Assembly: GCA_017640725.1 (NCBI GenBank)
Contig: JAEPQB010000002.1
Location: 186,001-250,000, forward strand
Reading direction: 5' to 3'
DNA from: Kordiimonadaceae bacterium
Lineage (GTDB): Bacteria; Pseudomonadota; Alphaproteobacteria; Sphingomonadales; Kordiimonadaceae
DNA length: 64,000 bases
The position numbers and the translations under genes are program-made. Shown here piece by piece: positions 44,324 to 53,017 of the stretch. A model generated the notes under the pieces. It was not told the origin of the DNA, did no database searches, and was given only the letters and a program-made list of their open reading frames with translations. The stretch's first letter is position 1. Each line of letters opens with the position of its first letter.

Positions 44324-45535
44324 TTACTCTGCGGCAGCGGGCTGCGGCCGTTTCCCAACCACCACTTCATTGCCTGGGGCTGGATTTCTGGGAACATTCA
44401 AAGATAGTACGAGCGATATGGCTGCCATGGCGGCACCGGCGATGAATACATATGATGGTGATAACACCCATAAATAGGCACCAAACATCCAAGGGATCAC
44501 AACCGCGGCAATGTGATTGATCGAGAAACTAACACTTGATGTAGCTGCAATGTCTTTGCCGTCTGCGATTTTCTGCAAGTAGCTCTTTTGCGCAATGGCA
44601 AAGGCAAAGAAGACATGATCAATCACATATAGTCCTGCAGCAATAATAGGGTCCTCGACAAAGGCGTAGCTGCCGAAAACGATGACCAATCCAATATATT
44701 CGAACACCAGCATCGTGCGCTCACCGAAGCGCGCGATCAGGGACCCGATCTTGGGCGAAATCAGGCTGGTAACAACCTGGTCGAGCAAATACAGACCAGC
44801 AATTGTGGCGGCAGAAAAGCCGAATTTCTCGACCAGCAAAAATCCAGCGAAAACAACAAATATCTGACGCCTGGCGCCACCCATGAAGGTTAACGCATAA
44901 TACAGCCAGTAACGCTTCCGCAGCACCATGGTTTTGTGTTGCGGTTCTTTACCTTCGTACCGCGGAAACGCCGTCCATATCAAAACAGCCATCGCAATCG
45001 TGACACCCCCACCCAATGCAAAAAGCCAGGCAAAAGGCACGCTAAATACTTCCAGCAAAACCCATAGGGTGCCATATGCAATGATGGCTGCGACGGATTT
45101 CGCCGACAGTTGCCAGCCCATGGCGCGCGGGGCGCGTTCTTTTGAGAGCCATTGAAGCGACAATGACATCTGCACAGTTTCGTAATAGTGGAAACCAACG
45201 GACATCAGCACAGTGGTGAAATAGAGGCCGTATTCGGTTGGCAACAGACCTGTGATGGCAATGCCAAAACCTAATATGGCCAGTGATACCACAGCCAACA
45301 CCTGCTCGCGCATCAGCAAAAGAAGGAAAACGGCGGTGAAAGCCAGGAAGCCCGGCACTTCGCGCAGGCTTTGCAAAATGCCGATTTCACGCCCGGTGAA
45401 ACCAGCGACTTCGATGGTGAAGTTATTGAGAAGCGCCATCCAAATGGCAAAACTGAATGGACCGGCAGCTGCAATCAGCACCAAACAGATCTCTGGGCTT
45501 TGCCAGCTTTTCGCTCTGTTTTTGTTGTCCGGCAT
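44324..45535 (-). CDS. MFS transporter
   Basis: A 403-residue protein with about twelve membrane segments, typical of the major facilitator superfamily. The loop between segments 2 and 3 (REVPGFLAFTAVF) and the central loop (FPRYEGKEPQHKTM) are visible; ligand class cannot be assigned. It lies 58 bases after the enoyl-CoA hydratase in the same direction, with a hairpin over its ribosome binding site. Confidence 0.88.
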   Translation of the reverse strand: MPDNKNRAKSWQSPEICLVLIAAAGPFSFAIWMALLNNFTIEVAGFTGREIGILQSLREVPGFLAFTAVFLLLLMREQVLAVVSLAILGFGIAITGLLPTEYGLYFTTVLMSVGFHYYETVQMSLSLQWLSKERAPRAMGWQLSAKSVAAIIAYGTLWVLLEVFSVPFAWLFALGGGVTIAMAVLIWTAFPRYEGKEPQHKTMVLRKRYWLYYALTFMGGARRQIFVVFAGFLLVEKFGFSAATIAGLYLLDQVVTSLISPKIGSLIARFGERTMLVFEYIGLVIVFGSYAFVEDPIIAAGLYVIDHVFFAFAIAQKSYLQKIADGKDIAATSSVSFSINHIAAVVIPWMFGAYLWVLSPSYVFIAGAAMAAISLVLSLNVPRNPAPGNEVVVGKRPQPAAAE

Positions 45536-45540
45536 CGGGA

Positions 45541-45568
45541 GGCGCCTCAGTTATTCGATTGAGGCGCC
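45541..45568 (-). promoter_or_regulatory. Hairpin over the MFS ribosome binding site
   Basis: GGCGCCTCA and TGAGGCGCC (9-base perfect arms, about 10-base loop) end 5 bases before the MFS start. The only Shine-Dalgarno-like GAGG for that start is in the 3' arm. No T tract follows, so it is unlikely to be a terminator. Confidence 0.6.
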
Positions 45569-45593
45569 ACCATAAAGAGTTTGTCAGATATCG

Positions 45594-46352
45594 CTAGCCA
45601 AAGTTTGGTTCGCGCTTTTGCGTGAATGCCATCACAGCTTCTGCAAGCTCGGGTGACAGCAGCTGCGCACCAAAGGCTTTACTTTCAAGCGCCATACGAG
45701 CGGCCAGTTCATCTTTGTCGCCGCGCATAAGACGTTTGGTGTGTTTGATGGCAGCCGGCGCACGTTTGGCGAGCATCGCTGCAGCTTTTTCCGCAGCAGG
45801 CATAAGCTCATCTGGCGCAAATACGTTTGATGCCACCCCGTGCAGGTCAGCTTCAGCCGCTGTCATGCGCTTGCCCAGCATGAATATCTCTGCCGATTTT
45901 GCATGGCCGATTCGCGCTGGCATTAGCAACGAAGACGCCGCTTCGGGCACCAGTGCCAGGTCCACAAACGGTGCCGAAAGTTGTGCCGTTTCAGACAGAT
46001 AAACGATGTCGCAGTGCAGAAGCATGGTGAAGCCAACACCAACAGCCAAACCGTTCACCGCTGCCACCATCGGCTTTTCCGCCAATACCAACTGTTTCAA
46101 AAACTGGGATACAGAAGCGTCTTCTGTCAGTGGCGGATTGTTCTTAAAGTCCATCAAGTCGTTGCCAGCAGTGAACATGTCACCATTGGCGTTGAACAGG
46201 ATTGCTCGAACATCATCGTTGGTGTTTGCATCCGCCATAGCGTCCGCCATTTTCTGATACATGGCGGCCGTAATCGCGTTTTTTTTGTCCGTACGATTGA
46301 AGGTGATCGTAAGTACACGGTCTTCAATCTTGGTGAGAATATCGTCTGTCAT
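45594..46352 (-). CDS. Enoyl-CoA hydratase/isomerase family protein
   Basis: A 252-residue crotonase-fold protein. The first oxyanion-hole segment is MFTAGNDLMDF, the second AAVNGLAVGVGFTMLLHCD; the family FNRTDKKNA segment is at the N-terminus. The residue after the second loop region (VPEAASSLL) fits isomerase-like members as well as hydratases. The ATG at 46352 behind GAGAGGACC was chosen over an upstream codon. It follows the MarR gene by 11 bases, so both are probably one operon. Confidence 0.9.
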   Translation of the reverse strand: MTDDILTKIEDRVLTITFNRTDKKNAITAAMYQKMADAMADANTNDDVRAILFNANGDMFTAGNDLMDFKNNPPLTEDASVSQFLKQLVLAEKPMVAAVNGLAVGVGFTMLLHCDIVYLSETAQLSAPFVDLALVPEAASSLLMPARIGHAKSAEIFMLGKRMTAAEADLHGVASNVFAPDELMPAAEKAAAMLAKRAPAAIKHTKRLMRGDKDELAARMALESKAFGAQLLSPELAEAVMAFTQKREPNFG

Positions 46353-46363
46353 TTTAGGTCCTC

Positions 46364-46855
46364 TCAGGAAACTTTCTGAAACTCGGTTTGATTGGTGTCC
46401 GCTCCGCTTCGCGCAGCACGGATCAGGTTTTCGCATGCCTCTGCAAACTGGGAAGCTGTCATTTCGGTGCCAATTGCCGCGAGTAGTGCAGCATTATTTT
46501 TTGCGATCATCGGTTCAGCCGTTTTGATTATACCCTTGCCCTCCGACGTGAGTTTAATTGCAAAACTGCGACGGTCGGTTTCTGATCGCACACGCCGCAA
46601 TAGTCCTTTGGCTTCCATACGATCCACGAGACCAGACATGGATGTCATTTTGAGGCCTACCGCTTTTGCCAGTTCGCCCATCGCCGCACCGTCCTTGCCT
46701 TTCAGGTACATCAGCACTGCACTTTGGGTGGTGCTGATGCCCAGCGCCTCACCAAGCATTTGATCGCCAGCGCGAAACAAAGCTTGATGCAGTCGGTGCA
46801 CCACATGGAACAGTCTCGGATTGGATTTATCTGGCATTTTCGCTCGCATACTCAT
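46364..46855 (-). CDS. MarR-family transcriptional regulator
   Basis: Up to 163 residues with a MarR winged helix: LGISTTQSAVLMYLKGKDGAAMGELAKAVGLKMTSMSGLVDRMEAKGLL (in pieces) and the DRRSFAIKLT wing. The start is uncertain: ATGs at 46855, 46849 and 46837 are in frame, none with a good Shine-Dalgarno sequence. A perfect palindrome TTCGTATACGAA lies 5 bases above the first. It probably autoregulates and controls the enoyl-CoA hydratase downstream, likely responding to an aromatic or acyl-CoA ligand. Confidence 0.92.
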   Translation of the reverse strand: MSMRAKMPDKSNPRLFHVVHRLHQALFRAGDQMLGEALGISTTQSAVLMYLKGKDGAAMGELAKAVGLKMTSMSGLVDRMEAKGLLRRVRSETDRRSFAIKLTSEGKGIIKTAEPMIAKNNAALLAAIGTEMTASQFAEACENLIRAARSGADTNQTEFQKVS

Positions 46856-46859
46856 TTAG

Positions 46860-46871
46860 TTCGTATACGAA
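46860..46871. promoter_or_regulatory. Candidate MarR operator
   Basis: TTCGTATACGAA is a perfect 12-base palindrome directly upstream of the MarR gene, with A/T-rich flanks suited to a promoter. MarR proteins usually bind such short palindromes at their own promoters. Confidence 0.6.
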
Positions 46872-46912
46872 GTATATTGAATTTCCGAGCCGTCAAGAAA
46901 TAGGGAAAAAAA

Positions 46913-47572
46913 TTATGTATGCGCCGTTAAACGCCAGAGCTTTTGGCCACTTGCGTGATACTTGGCCTCAAACGGTGAAATGGGTGTCTCAGGAGTAAAC
47001 GGCTCCAGCTCAGACGCAATACCGGCAACCTTTAATGCAAGCTGAAACTCTTCCAAATACAGCTTCCAATTTGACCTGAGCTCAAGCGGTCCTTTGACTT
47101 TGATAATATCTGAAAAAACAGGAGCGCCATGCCACCGCCGGCCAAGGTGTGCTGCCTTGGGCCAAGGGTTGGGATACAAAATATAGTGGCGTGCAATTTG
47201 TATGCTTTCCTGCACCAAAAGCCGATAGAAGTCATTCAAATCTGCCTGCAATAGAAGCATATTTGAGGGGTCAGCTACGGCACGTTCTTTTGACAAGCGT
47301 TTGATAGATTTATCTATTCCAACCACGAGGTGGTCAGAATGCTGGGCGGCAAGATTGCGCGTACTGTCCCCTACCCCGCAGCAAGCATCCAAAATGATGG
47401 GCAATGAATTACCAGCCCCCAGCCATTGTTGCATTGCTTCGAATGCCAGGCGTGTGTGATCAGCAACAGGGCGCCTCGAGACAGTCCTGAGGTGTTTTGA
47501 AACCACCTCTTCCAGACGTTCGTGCGGGCCAGACTGGTTGCTTTCAATAGCGCGGGATGATGCTTCAGCCAT
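46913..47572 (-). CDS. Divergent TrmB-like SAM-dependent methyltransferase
   Basis: A 219-residue protein resembling tRNA (guanine-46-N7) methyltransferase. The SAM loop is ILDACCGVGDSTRNLA (about 60-75), the acidic GIDKS follows, and the TrmB landmark appears as YPNPWPKAAHLGRRWHG rather than the standard DPWPKxRHxKRR. The later TDW motif of TrmB is replaced by SNW. The start ATG leads an unstructured N-terminus. It may be a paralogue with altered specificity. It is 9 bases after the hemolysin III gene's end region in the opposite sense of reading order: hemolysin III lies just upstream of nothing shared, and the two minus-strand genes are adjacent. Confidence 0.8.
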   Translation of the reverse strand: MAEASSRAIESNQSGPHERLEEVVSKHLRTVSRRPVADHTRLAFEAMQQWLGAGNSLPIILDACCGVGDSTRNLAAQHSDHLVVGIDKSIKRLSKERAVADPSNMLLLQADLNDFYRLLVQESIQIARHYILYPNPWPKAAHLGRRWHGAPVFSDIIKVKGPLELRSNWKLYLEEFQLALKVAGIASELEPFTPETPISPFEAKYHASGQKLWRLTAHT

Positions 47573-47581
47573 TTTTGGCAG

Positions 47582-48235
47582 CTAGATTACGTAGCCGTAA
47601 ATGGCCACAAAGTGACAAGCGGCACCCGCAATGACAAACAAGTGCCATACCACATGCGTGTAGGGCCAACTTTTCATCGCGTAAAACCCTGCACCGACGG
47701 TGTAGGCAAGCCCGCCTGCGATAACCCAATTGATCGCGGCACTTGGCAACTGTTCAGAAAGAGGCGCAATCATCAACACTCCTGCCCACCCCATGGCCAG
47801 ATATAGTAAAAGCGATAACAGGCTAAATCGTTTTCCAGTTTTCTTGATGAAAGCCCTCAGCTTCAACGCAATACCCAGTACAGCTGCCGCCCAAGCACCA
47901 ACCATGACCCAGATGCCTGTACTGATCGGCAAACTGATCAGCGCAAACGGGGAATAAGCGCCAGCAATCTTCAAATAGATCGCTGAATGGTCCAGCATTT
48001 TGAAAAACCCGGCAGCTTTGGTTGCAAACAGACTGTGGTAGAGGGTTGACGTGGTGAACATGGCGATCATCGCGCCGCCGTATAACGACACCGCGAGCAC
48101 ACCAACAGGGCCACTGTCGACTTTCATCAACAAAAACGCCAGCGCCGCAACAGAAAGCATGGCCGCAATACCGTGAGTAACAGCATGAAGAACCTCTTCA
48201 CGCACACTATATTGCTGGGGCATCGCAGTTGTCAT
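47582..48235 (-). CDS. Hemolysin III family membrane protein
   Basis: A 217-residue protein with seven membrane segments and PAQR/YqfA signatures: [10 protein letters not shown] near the N-terminus, STLYHSL and [17 protein letters not shown] in the middle, and [16 protein letters not shown] at the end, whose Ser, Asp and His residues form the zinc site of this superfamily. The ATG at 48235 has AAGGAA upstream. The physiological role in bacteria is unclear. Confidence 0.92.
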   Translation of the reverse strand: MTTAMPQQYSVREEVLHAVTHGIAAMLSVAALAFLLMKVDSGPVGVLAVSLYGGAMIAMFTTSTLYHSLFATKAAGFFKMLDHSAIYLKIAGAYSPFALISLPISTGIWVMVGAWAAAVLGIALKLRAFIKKTGKRFSLLSLLLYLAMGWAGVLMIAPLSEQLPSAAINWVIAGGLAYTVGAGFYAMKSWPYTHVVWHLFVIAGAACHFVAIYGYVI

Positions 48236-48438
48236 TGTGGGTTCCTTATGTTGCCAGCACCCTAATAGCTGAAGCCATTCTTCACCAGAAAATTCGCATA
48301 CCAATCCCTACGGGATTGCCAGTTACAGCGGATTTTACATTACCAAAATTTAATGTTGCAACGACAATCCACGCCAAAAAATCGGCCGTACCCAGCGATA
48401 CAATCTTACACTTGGTCCGATCACGACAGGAGACATTC

Positions 48439-48951
48439 ATGAAACCAACACTCAAAATTATCGGTGCTTCACTTTTGGCATCTGTTGCTTTTGCAACAGT
48501 ACCGGCAACAGCTGGCGACCATAGCAAACCCGTGCACGCGGCCACTGTGGATATCGTTGACACAGCCGTGAGCGCTGGCGCGTTCAACACACTGGTTGCA
48601 GCCGTCCAAGCCGCAGACCTTGTTGACACGCTGAAATCAGACGGCCCGTTCACTGTGTTCGCTCCAACCGATGAAGCGTTTGCAAAACTGCCTGCCGGCA
48701 CAGTTGAAAACCTGCTGAAGCCAGAAAACAAAGCGCAGCTTGTAGCGGTACTCACATATCATGTTGTACCGGGCAAAGTGGCGTCCGGTGATCTGGCGGG
48801 CAAGCGCCTGGAAGCCAAAACCGTTCAAGGCACCACTGTAGATATTGACGCAACTGACGGCGTGCGCGTTGACGGTGCCAATGTTGTTCAAGCCGATATC
48901 ATGACGTCCAATGGCATCATTCACGTTATCGACCAGGTCATTCTTCCTTAA
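48439..48951 (+). CDS. Secreted fasciclin (FAS1) domain protein
   Basis: A 170-residue protein with a signal peptide ([25 protein letters not shown]) and a single FAS1 domain with both conserved boxes: [17 protein letters not shown] (H1) and the late [13 protein letters not shown] (H2), plus the YHVV motif between. Such proteins mediate adhesion or bind small ligands. The start has AGGAGA upstream; an in-frame extension to 48229 is not coding in style. Confidence 0.93.
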   Translation: MKPTLKIIGASLLASVAFATVPATAGDHSKPVHAATVDIVDTAVSAGAFNTLVAAVQAADLVDTLKSDGPFTVFAPTDEAFAKLPAGTVENLLKPENKAQLVAVLTYHVVPGKVASGDLAGKRLEAKTVQGTTVDIDATDGVRVDGANVVQADIMTSNGIIHVIDQVILP

Positions 48952-48969
48952 TACCTCCAGAATGACCTA

Positions 48970-49010
48970 GGCTGTCGGGCGCCGTGTTTCGTGTTCCGGC
49001 AGCCTTTATC
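48970..49010 (+). terminator. Likely terminator after the fasciclin gene
   Basis: GGCTGTCGG pairs with CCGGCAGCC (one G-T pair) around a 17-base loop and is followed by TTTATC. The U tract is short, so efficiency may be moderate. Confidence 0.55.
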
Positions 49011-49071
49011 GTCTTGCAAGGACGAACATCATACGGCTAGGCTCTCCGCTCATCGATTAGGGGAGACAGTC

Positions 49072-51021
49072 ATGAAGCATCTCATACTCATCCCGGCACT
49101 CGCGCTTTCGCTTTCTGCATGCGATAACGGGCAATCCGGACAAACGAATTCTGATACGGCACAGTCGGTTGCCGAGGCACCTGCGCCAAAACACAGCGCA
49201 GCGGACTTTTTCAATACGACAAGTTTTTTGGCGGTGGAAAGCAATGGCATTGGCTTTTCACCTGACGGCGGCCAAATTCTGATTTCCAGTGATGAAACCG
49301 GCATTTTTAATGCCTTCGCAGTTGACGCGATGACGGGTGACCGCACGCAACTCACAACATCCACGACAAGCGCGATTTTCGGAATGAGCTATTTCCCGAA
49401 TGATCGCCGAATTTTATATATTCAAGACGGTGGCGGGGATGAATTGACGCATGTTTGGGTTCGGGAAGTCGATGGTGCAACCACCGACCTAACGGCAACG
49501 GAAAACACAAAAGCATCTTTTGTTGGCTGGAATGCTGACGGTAGCGAGTTCTATGTTTCCACCAATGAACGCGACTCAAAGGCATTCGATCTTTATGCCT
49601 ATCAAACAGATGGCTATGAGCGCCGCATGGTGTTCGAAAACGCAGATGCGCTTGCTTTGTCTTCAATCAGCGGCGACGACCGTTACCTTGCCATGACCAT
49701 GAGCCGCACGTCAGCTGACAGCAATGTGTACCTCAAGGACCTGACAAGCGATACCGCCCCTGTGTTGGTGACCGAGCACGAAGGCAACATTGCCTACGGC
49801 ACATATGGGTTTTCAACTGGCGGCAAACTGATCCTCTCTTCAAATGAGGCCGGTGAATTTACAGAAGCCTATGCCTACGACATCGAAACTGGCGAAAAGA
49901 AACCCTATGTCACTGCAGACTGGGACGTTTGGGGTGTCAGCTACTCCAATACTGGCCGCTACCGCGTAGAGACGGTGAATGTGGATGCAGAAACCAAAGT
50001 CACGGTGCGCGACGGGCAAACAGGTGAACCAATCGCCATGCCCGAATTGCCAGCAGGCAACGTGGTGGCCGTTCGGTTCGACCCGGACGATAGCCACATT
50101 TCATTCATGCTGAACGGCGACACCAGCCCAAGCGATCTCTATGTGATGGACCTTGCAGCCGCGTCCGCAGAGCGCCTGACAAGCGCGCTTAACCCTGCCA
50201 TTGATCAGGCTAACTTGGTGGAGGCCTCAATTGTGCGCTACCCAAGCTTCGACGGCACGCTAATTCCGTCCACCCTTTATAAGCCGAAAGGTGCAAGCGC
50301 TGAAAACAAGGTCCCTGCCCTTGTGCTGGTGCACGGTGGCCCGGGTGGCCAAACCCGCCGCGGTTACCGCGCCTTTGTGCAGCACCTTGTGAACCACGGA
50401 TACGCCGTTCTTGGCGCCAACAACCGAGGCTCATCAGGCTATGGCAAAACCTTCTTCCATATGGATGACAAAGCCCACGGCGAAGGCGATCTGCAGGATA
50501 TCGTGATGGGCCGCACTTACCTTGAAAGCCTGGATTGGGTTGACGGTGAGCGCGTTGGCATCATTGGTGGTTCTTACGGTGGCTTTATGGTGGCAGCGGC
50601 ACTGGCTTTCGAGCCAGAAGCCTTCGACGTCGGCATCAACATTTTTGGTGTCACCAACTGGGTGCGCACACTCAAGTCCATCCCACCATGGTGGGAAAGC
50701 TTCCGAGAAGCGCTCTATGACGAAATGGGTGACCCGGCCACTGATGAGGAACGTCATCGCCGTATTTCGCCGCTCTTCCACGCCAAGAACATCGTTAAGC
50801 CAATGCTGGTGGTGCAAGGCGCGAACGACCCTCGGGTCTTGCAGGTTGAAAGTGACGAGATTGTCGCTGCTGTTGAAGCGAACGGCGTGCCCGTGGAATA
50901 TGTGCTGTTCCCCGACGAGGGACATGGTTTCAGAAACAAAGCAAACCGCATTGCCGCGTCTGATGCTTATGTCACCTTCCTCGACACCTATTTAAAAGGC
51001 AGCGCTGAAACCAGCCGCTAG
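49072..51021 (+). CDS. Prolyl oligopeptidase family (S9) peptidase, lipoprotein
   Basis: A 649-residue protein anchored as a lipoprotein (MKHLILIPALALSLSAC, lipobox LSAC). A beta-propeller (about 40-390) precedes an alpha/beta hydrolase domain with the nucleophile Ser501 in GIIGGSYGGFMVA, Asp in GANDPRV (about 585) and His in DEGHGF (about 620). S9C/acylaminoacyl-peptidase-like enzymes of this layout degrade short peptides. A strong terminator follows. Confidence 0.93.
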   Translation: MKHLILIPALALSLSACDNGQSGQTNSDTAQSVAEAPAPKHSAADFFNTTSFLAVESNGIGFSPDGGQILISSDETGIFNAFAVDAMTGDRTQLTTSTTSAIFGMSYFPNDRRILYIQDGGGDELTHVWVREVDGATTDLTATENTKASFVGWNADGSEFYVSTNERDSKAFDLYAYQTDGYERRMVFENADALALSSISGDDRYLAMTMSRTSADSNVYLKDLTSDTAPVLVTEHEGNIAYGTYGFSTGGKLILSSNEAGEFTEAYAYDIETGEKKPYVTADWDVWGVSYSNTGRYRVETVNVDAETKVTVRDGQTGEPIAMPELPAGNVVAVRFDPDDSHISFMLNGDTSPSDLYVMDLAAASAERLTSALNPAIDQANLVEASIVRYPSFDGTLIPSTLYKPKGASAENKVPALVLVHGGPGGQTRRGYRAFVQHLVNHGYAVLGANNRGSSGYGKTFFHMDDKAHGEGDLQDIVMGRTYLESLDWVDGERVGIIGGSYGGFMVAAALAFEPEAFDVGINIFGVTNWVRTLKSIPPWWESFREALYDEMGDPATDEERHRRISPLFHAKNIVKPMLVVQGANDPRVLQVESDEIVAAVEANGVPVEYVLFPDEGHGFRNKANRIAASDAYVTFLDTYLKGSAETSR

Positions 51022-51038
51022 ACAATCTTCAAAGCAAT

Positions 51039-51069
51039 AAAAAAGCCCGCTTCCGAGCGGGCTTTTTTT
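51039..51069 (+). terminator. Rho-independent terminator after the S9 peptidase
   Basis: AAAAAGCCCGC and GCGGGCTTTTT form a strong stem with a TTCCGA-like loop and a run of seven T. Its A-rich side lets it terminate the convergent SDR gene too. Confidence 0.93.
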
Positions 51070-51085
51070 GGGGCTGGGTTTCAGA

Positions 51086-52093
51086 TTAGCCATGAACAGC
51101 CTTAACCCACGGGCCAAAGGCTGAATTTCCGAGCCAATCAACCTGCGCTTTGGCCATTGCTTCGTTCACGCCTTCCTGTGGCCGGAATCTGGGGTGCACG
51201 GCTTTTCTAAGGGGCCGGTCACTAGCAGGCATCGCCATAATGGCAGACATGGCGCGCGGGATATCCATTGGGTCGGCGCTGCGGCCAGAGCCATCTTCCT
51301 GGCCCATGCGAGCCACCAGCTGTGCGTAGCCTTCACGAAGCTCCTCAGGCATGCGTGCTTTGAGTTCGTTGTTGTAACGGTTGCGGTTGACCCAGATTTT
51401 AGTCGGGTAGCCCCCAGGCTGAATAATGGTGACATCAATACCATGGGGCACGAGTTCATAGGCCAGTTGCTCACTCATCGCTTCGAGCGCAAATTTGGTT
51501 GCAGAATAGTGCCCGGCGCTAGGCACAATCAAACGTCCCAGCTGTGATGACACATTGAAAATCTGCCCGCTTTTAGCCGCGCGCATGGCCGGCAGTGCCG
51601 CTTGCCAAACCCGCTGCGGGCCAAACACATTGGTATTGAACGCAAGCTCTGTTGCCTGCATGTCCTGCACTTCGACGGGACCCGTAATGCCGATACCTGC
51701 GTTATTGACAATCACGTCCAGTTGGCCACCGGCCGCAGCCTCCGCAGCCGCTACGGCGCCCGACACGCTTTCGTCCGACAAGACATCAAGTTCCAGGATT
51801 TGAATGTCGAGGCCGTCCCGTTCTGCTACGCCTGCAAGCTCTTCGGCTTCAGGGCGCGGCAAGTTGCGCATGGTGGCAAAAACTTTGGCCCCAAGTCTGG
51901 CGAAATGCTCAGCCGCCAACCTGCCAAACCCGGATGATGTGCCGGTTATCAGGATGGATTTGCCTGTTAGGTCCGCTTCCCCTTCGGCTGCATTCGCGAA
52001 AGAAGCTGCCGCCTGCATGACTGGCACGGCCGCCGTCACGAGCGCCGTACCAGCCAAAAACCGTCGGCGGCTGGGATTGATTTTTTCACGCAT
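51086..52093 (-). CDS. Short-chain dehydrogenase/reductase with Tat signal
   Basis: A 335-residue classical SDR: TGTSSGFG cofactor loop (about 51-58), NNAGIG, and the catalytic YSATK (Tyr about 203, Lys about 207). It is preceded by MREKINPSRRRFLAGTALV, a twin-arginine signal, so the enzyme should be exported folded, presumably with bound NAD(P). The ATG at 52093 has GGAGGT upstream. Most SDRs are cytosolic, which makes this one unusual. Substrate unknown. Confidence 0.9.
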   Translation of the reverse strand: MREKINPSRRRFLAGTALVTAAVPVMQAAASFANAAEGEADLTGKSILITGTSSGFGRLAAEHFARLGAKVFATMRNLPRPEAEELAGVAERDGLDIQILELDVLSDESVSGAVAAAEAAAGGQLDVIVNNAGIGITGPVEVQDMQATELAFNTNVFGPQRVWQAALPAMRAAKSGQIFNVSSQLGRLIVPSAGHYSATKFALEAMSEQLAYELVPHGIDVTIIQPGGYPTKIWVNRNRYNNELKARMPEELREGYAQLVARMGQEDGSGRSADPMDIPRAMSAIMAMPASDRPLRKAVHPRFRPQEGVNEAMAKAQVDWLGNSAFGPWVKAVHG

Positions 52094-52268
52094 CAAGAAC
52101 CTCCCATAATTGGTGCCTGCAATACTATGTTAAATGTGATCTAGCATCAAACAGCAGCCGGTCAATCAACCTGAGCCATGGACCGCGAGCAATTTTATTT
52201 TCGACTCCGCGACCCTTTTTCTGAATGCCCACCCTCTTATGACTATTGATCCAAAACAGGAGTGACGG

Positions 52269-52493
52269 ATGATTTATCGAAAAAACGTGCCATCGCTAGA
52301 ACGACGCGTGCGGGTTGGTGCTGGGCTTTTGCTGGCTATTGCGGGATTCACAGTTCTTCAAGGGCAATCCTATGGCAATACGCTTGGGCTGTCGGGCGCC
52401 TTTGTTGTTCTGACAGGGTTCTTTGGTTTCTGCCCAGCGTGTGCAATGGTCGGAAGGAAATTAAAGTCAGACAATGACACGATATCCAGTTGA
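52269..52493 (+). CDS. DUF2892 (YgaP-like) small membrane protein
   Basis: A 74-residue protein with two membrane segments (about 16-32 and 40-58) and the family CPAC motif in FGFCPACAMVG. The N-terminus NVPSLERRVRVGAG matches the DUF2892 entry pattern. It overlaps the ECF sigma gene by 20 bases, so the two are translationally linked. The CxxC might sense redox state; this is inference. Confidence 0.85.
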   Translation: MIYRKNVPSLERRVRVGAGLLLAIAGFTVLQGQSYGNTLGLSGAFVVLTGFFGFCPACAMVGRKLKSDNDTISS

Positions 52494-52995
52494 AACAATT
52501 GAGGCTGCAACAGCCGGCGACGAAGCCGCGCTTGAAGCTCTGCTGAAGTTGGCACAGCCAGATATACGGCGTTATGCGCGGCGGTCGTGTAAATACACCA
52601 GCGATGTGGAAGACGCGGTGCAGGAAACCCTGTTTGTGCTTTATCGGCACATCGGCGCTCTCCGAAGCACCGCTGCTTTGTCTTCCTGGCTGTTCACCGC
52701 CGTTCATCGGTTTTGCATAGGGCTGGCCAAACGTTTGGTCACTCTAGATTTCAGCGGCGTTGAACCTCAAAGCCTCTTTGGAACGGCTGAGCCACCAAGC
52801 TACGCCTTGCGTATTGATGTGGCTGCGGCCATCCAGTCGTTACCCACGCACTACCGGGAAGTAGTTATCCTGAGGGACCTTGAAGAAATGACAATGCACG
52901 AAATCGCCACCAAAACTGGTATCACCAAAGACGCTGTTAAAGCGAGACTAAGGAGGGCACGCGCCCTCCTCAGGGAATACTTGGAAGAAGAATGA
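52474..52995 (+). CDS. ECF-type RNA polymerase sigma factor
   Basis: A 173-residue sigma-70 family factor with region 2 (about 20-90: RRYARRSCKYTSDVEDAVQETLFVLYRHI in pieces) and region 4 (about 115-170: LPTHYREVVILRDLEEMTMHEIATKTGITKDAVKARLRRARALLREYL in pieces). No anti-sigma gene adjoins, but a small DUF2892 membrane protein overlaps it upstream. The target promoters cannot be read from the window. Confidence 0.92.
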   Translation: MTRYPVETIEAATAGDEAALEALLKLAQPDIRRYARRSCKYTSDVEDAVQETLFVLYRHIGALRSTAALSSWLFTAVHRFCIGLAKRLVTLDFSGVEPQSLFGTAEPPSYALRIDVAAAIQSLPTHYREVVILRDLEEMTMHEIATKTGITKDAVKARLRRARALLREYLEEE

Positions 52996-53017
52996 GAATA
53001 CCAATTCGATTGTGGGT

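Noticed and set aside
48302-48318. CAATCCC-TAC-GGGATTG inverted repeat between hemolysin III and fasciclin genes
   Set aside because: Short arms and no clear position relative to a promoter or gene end; could be a chance palindrome.
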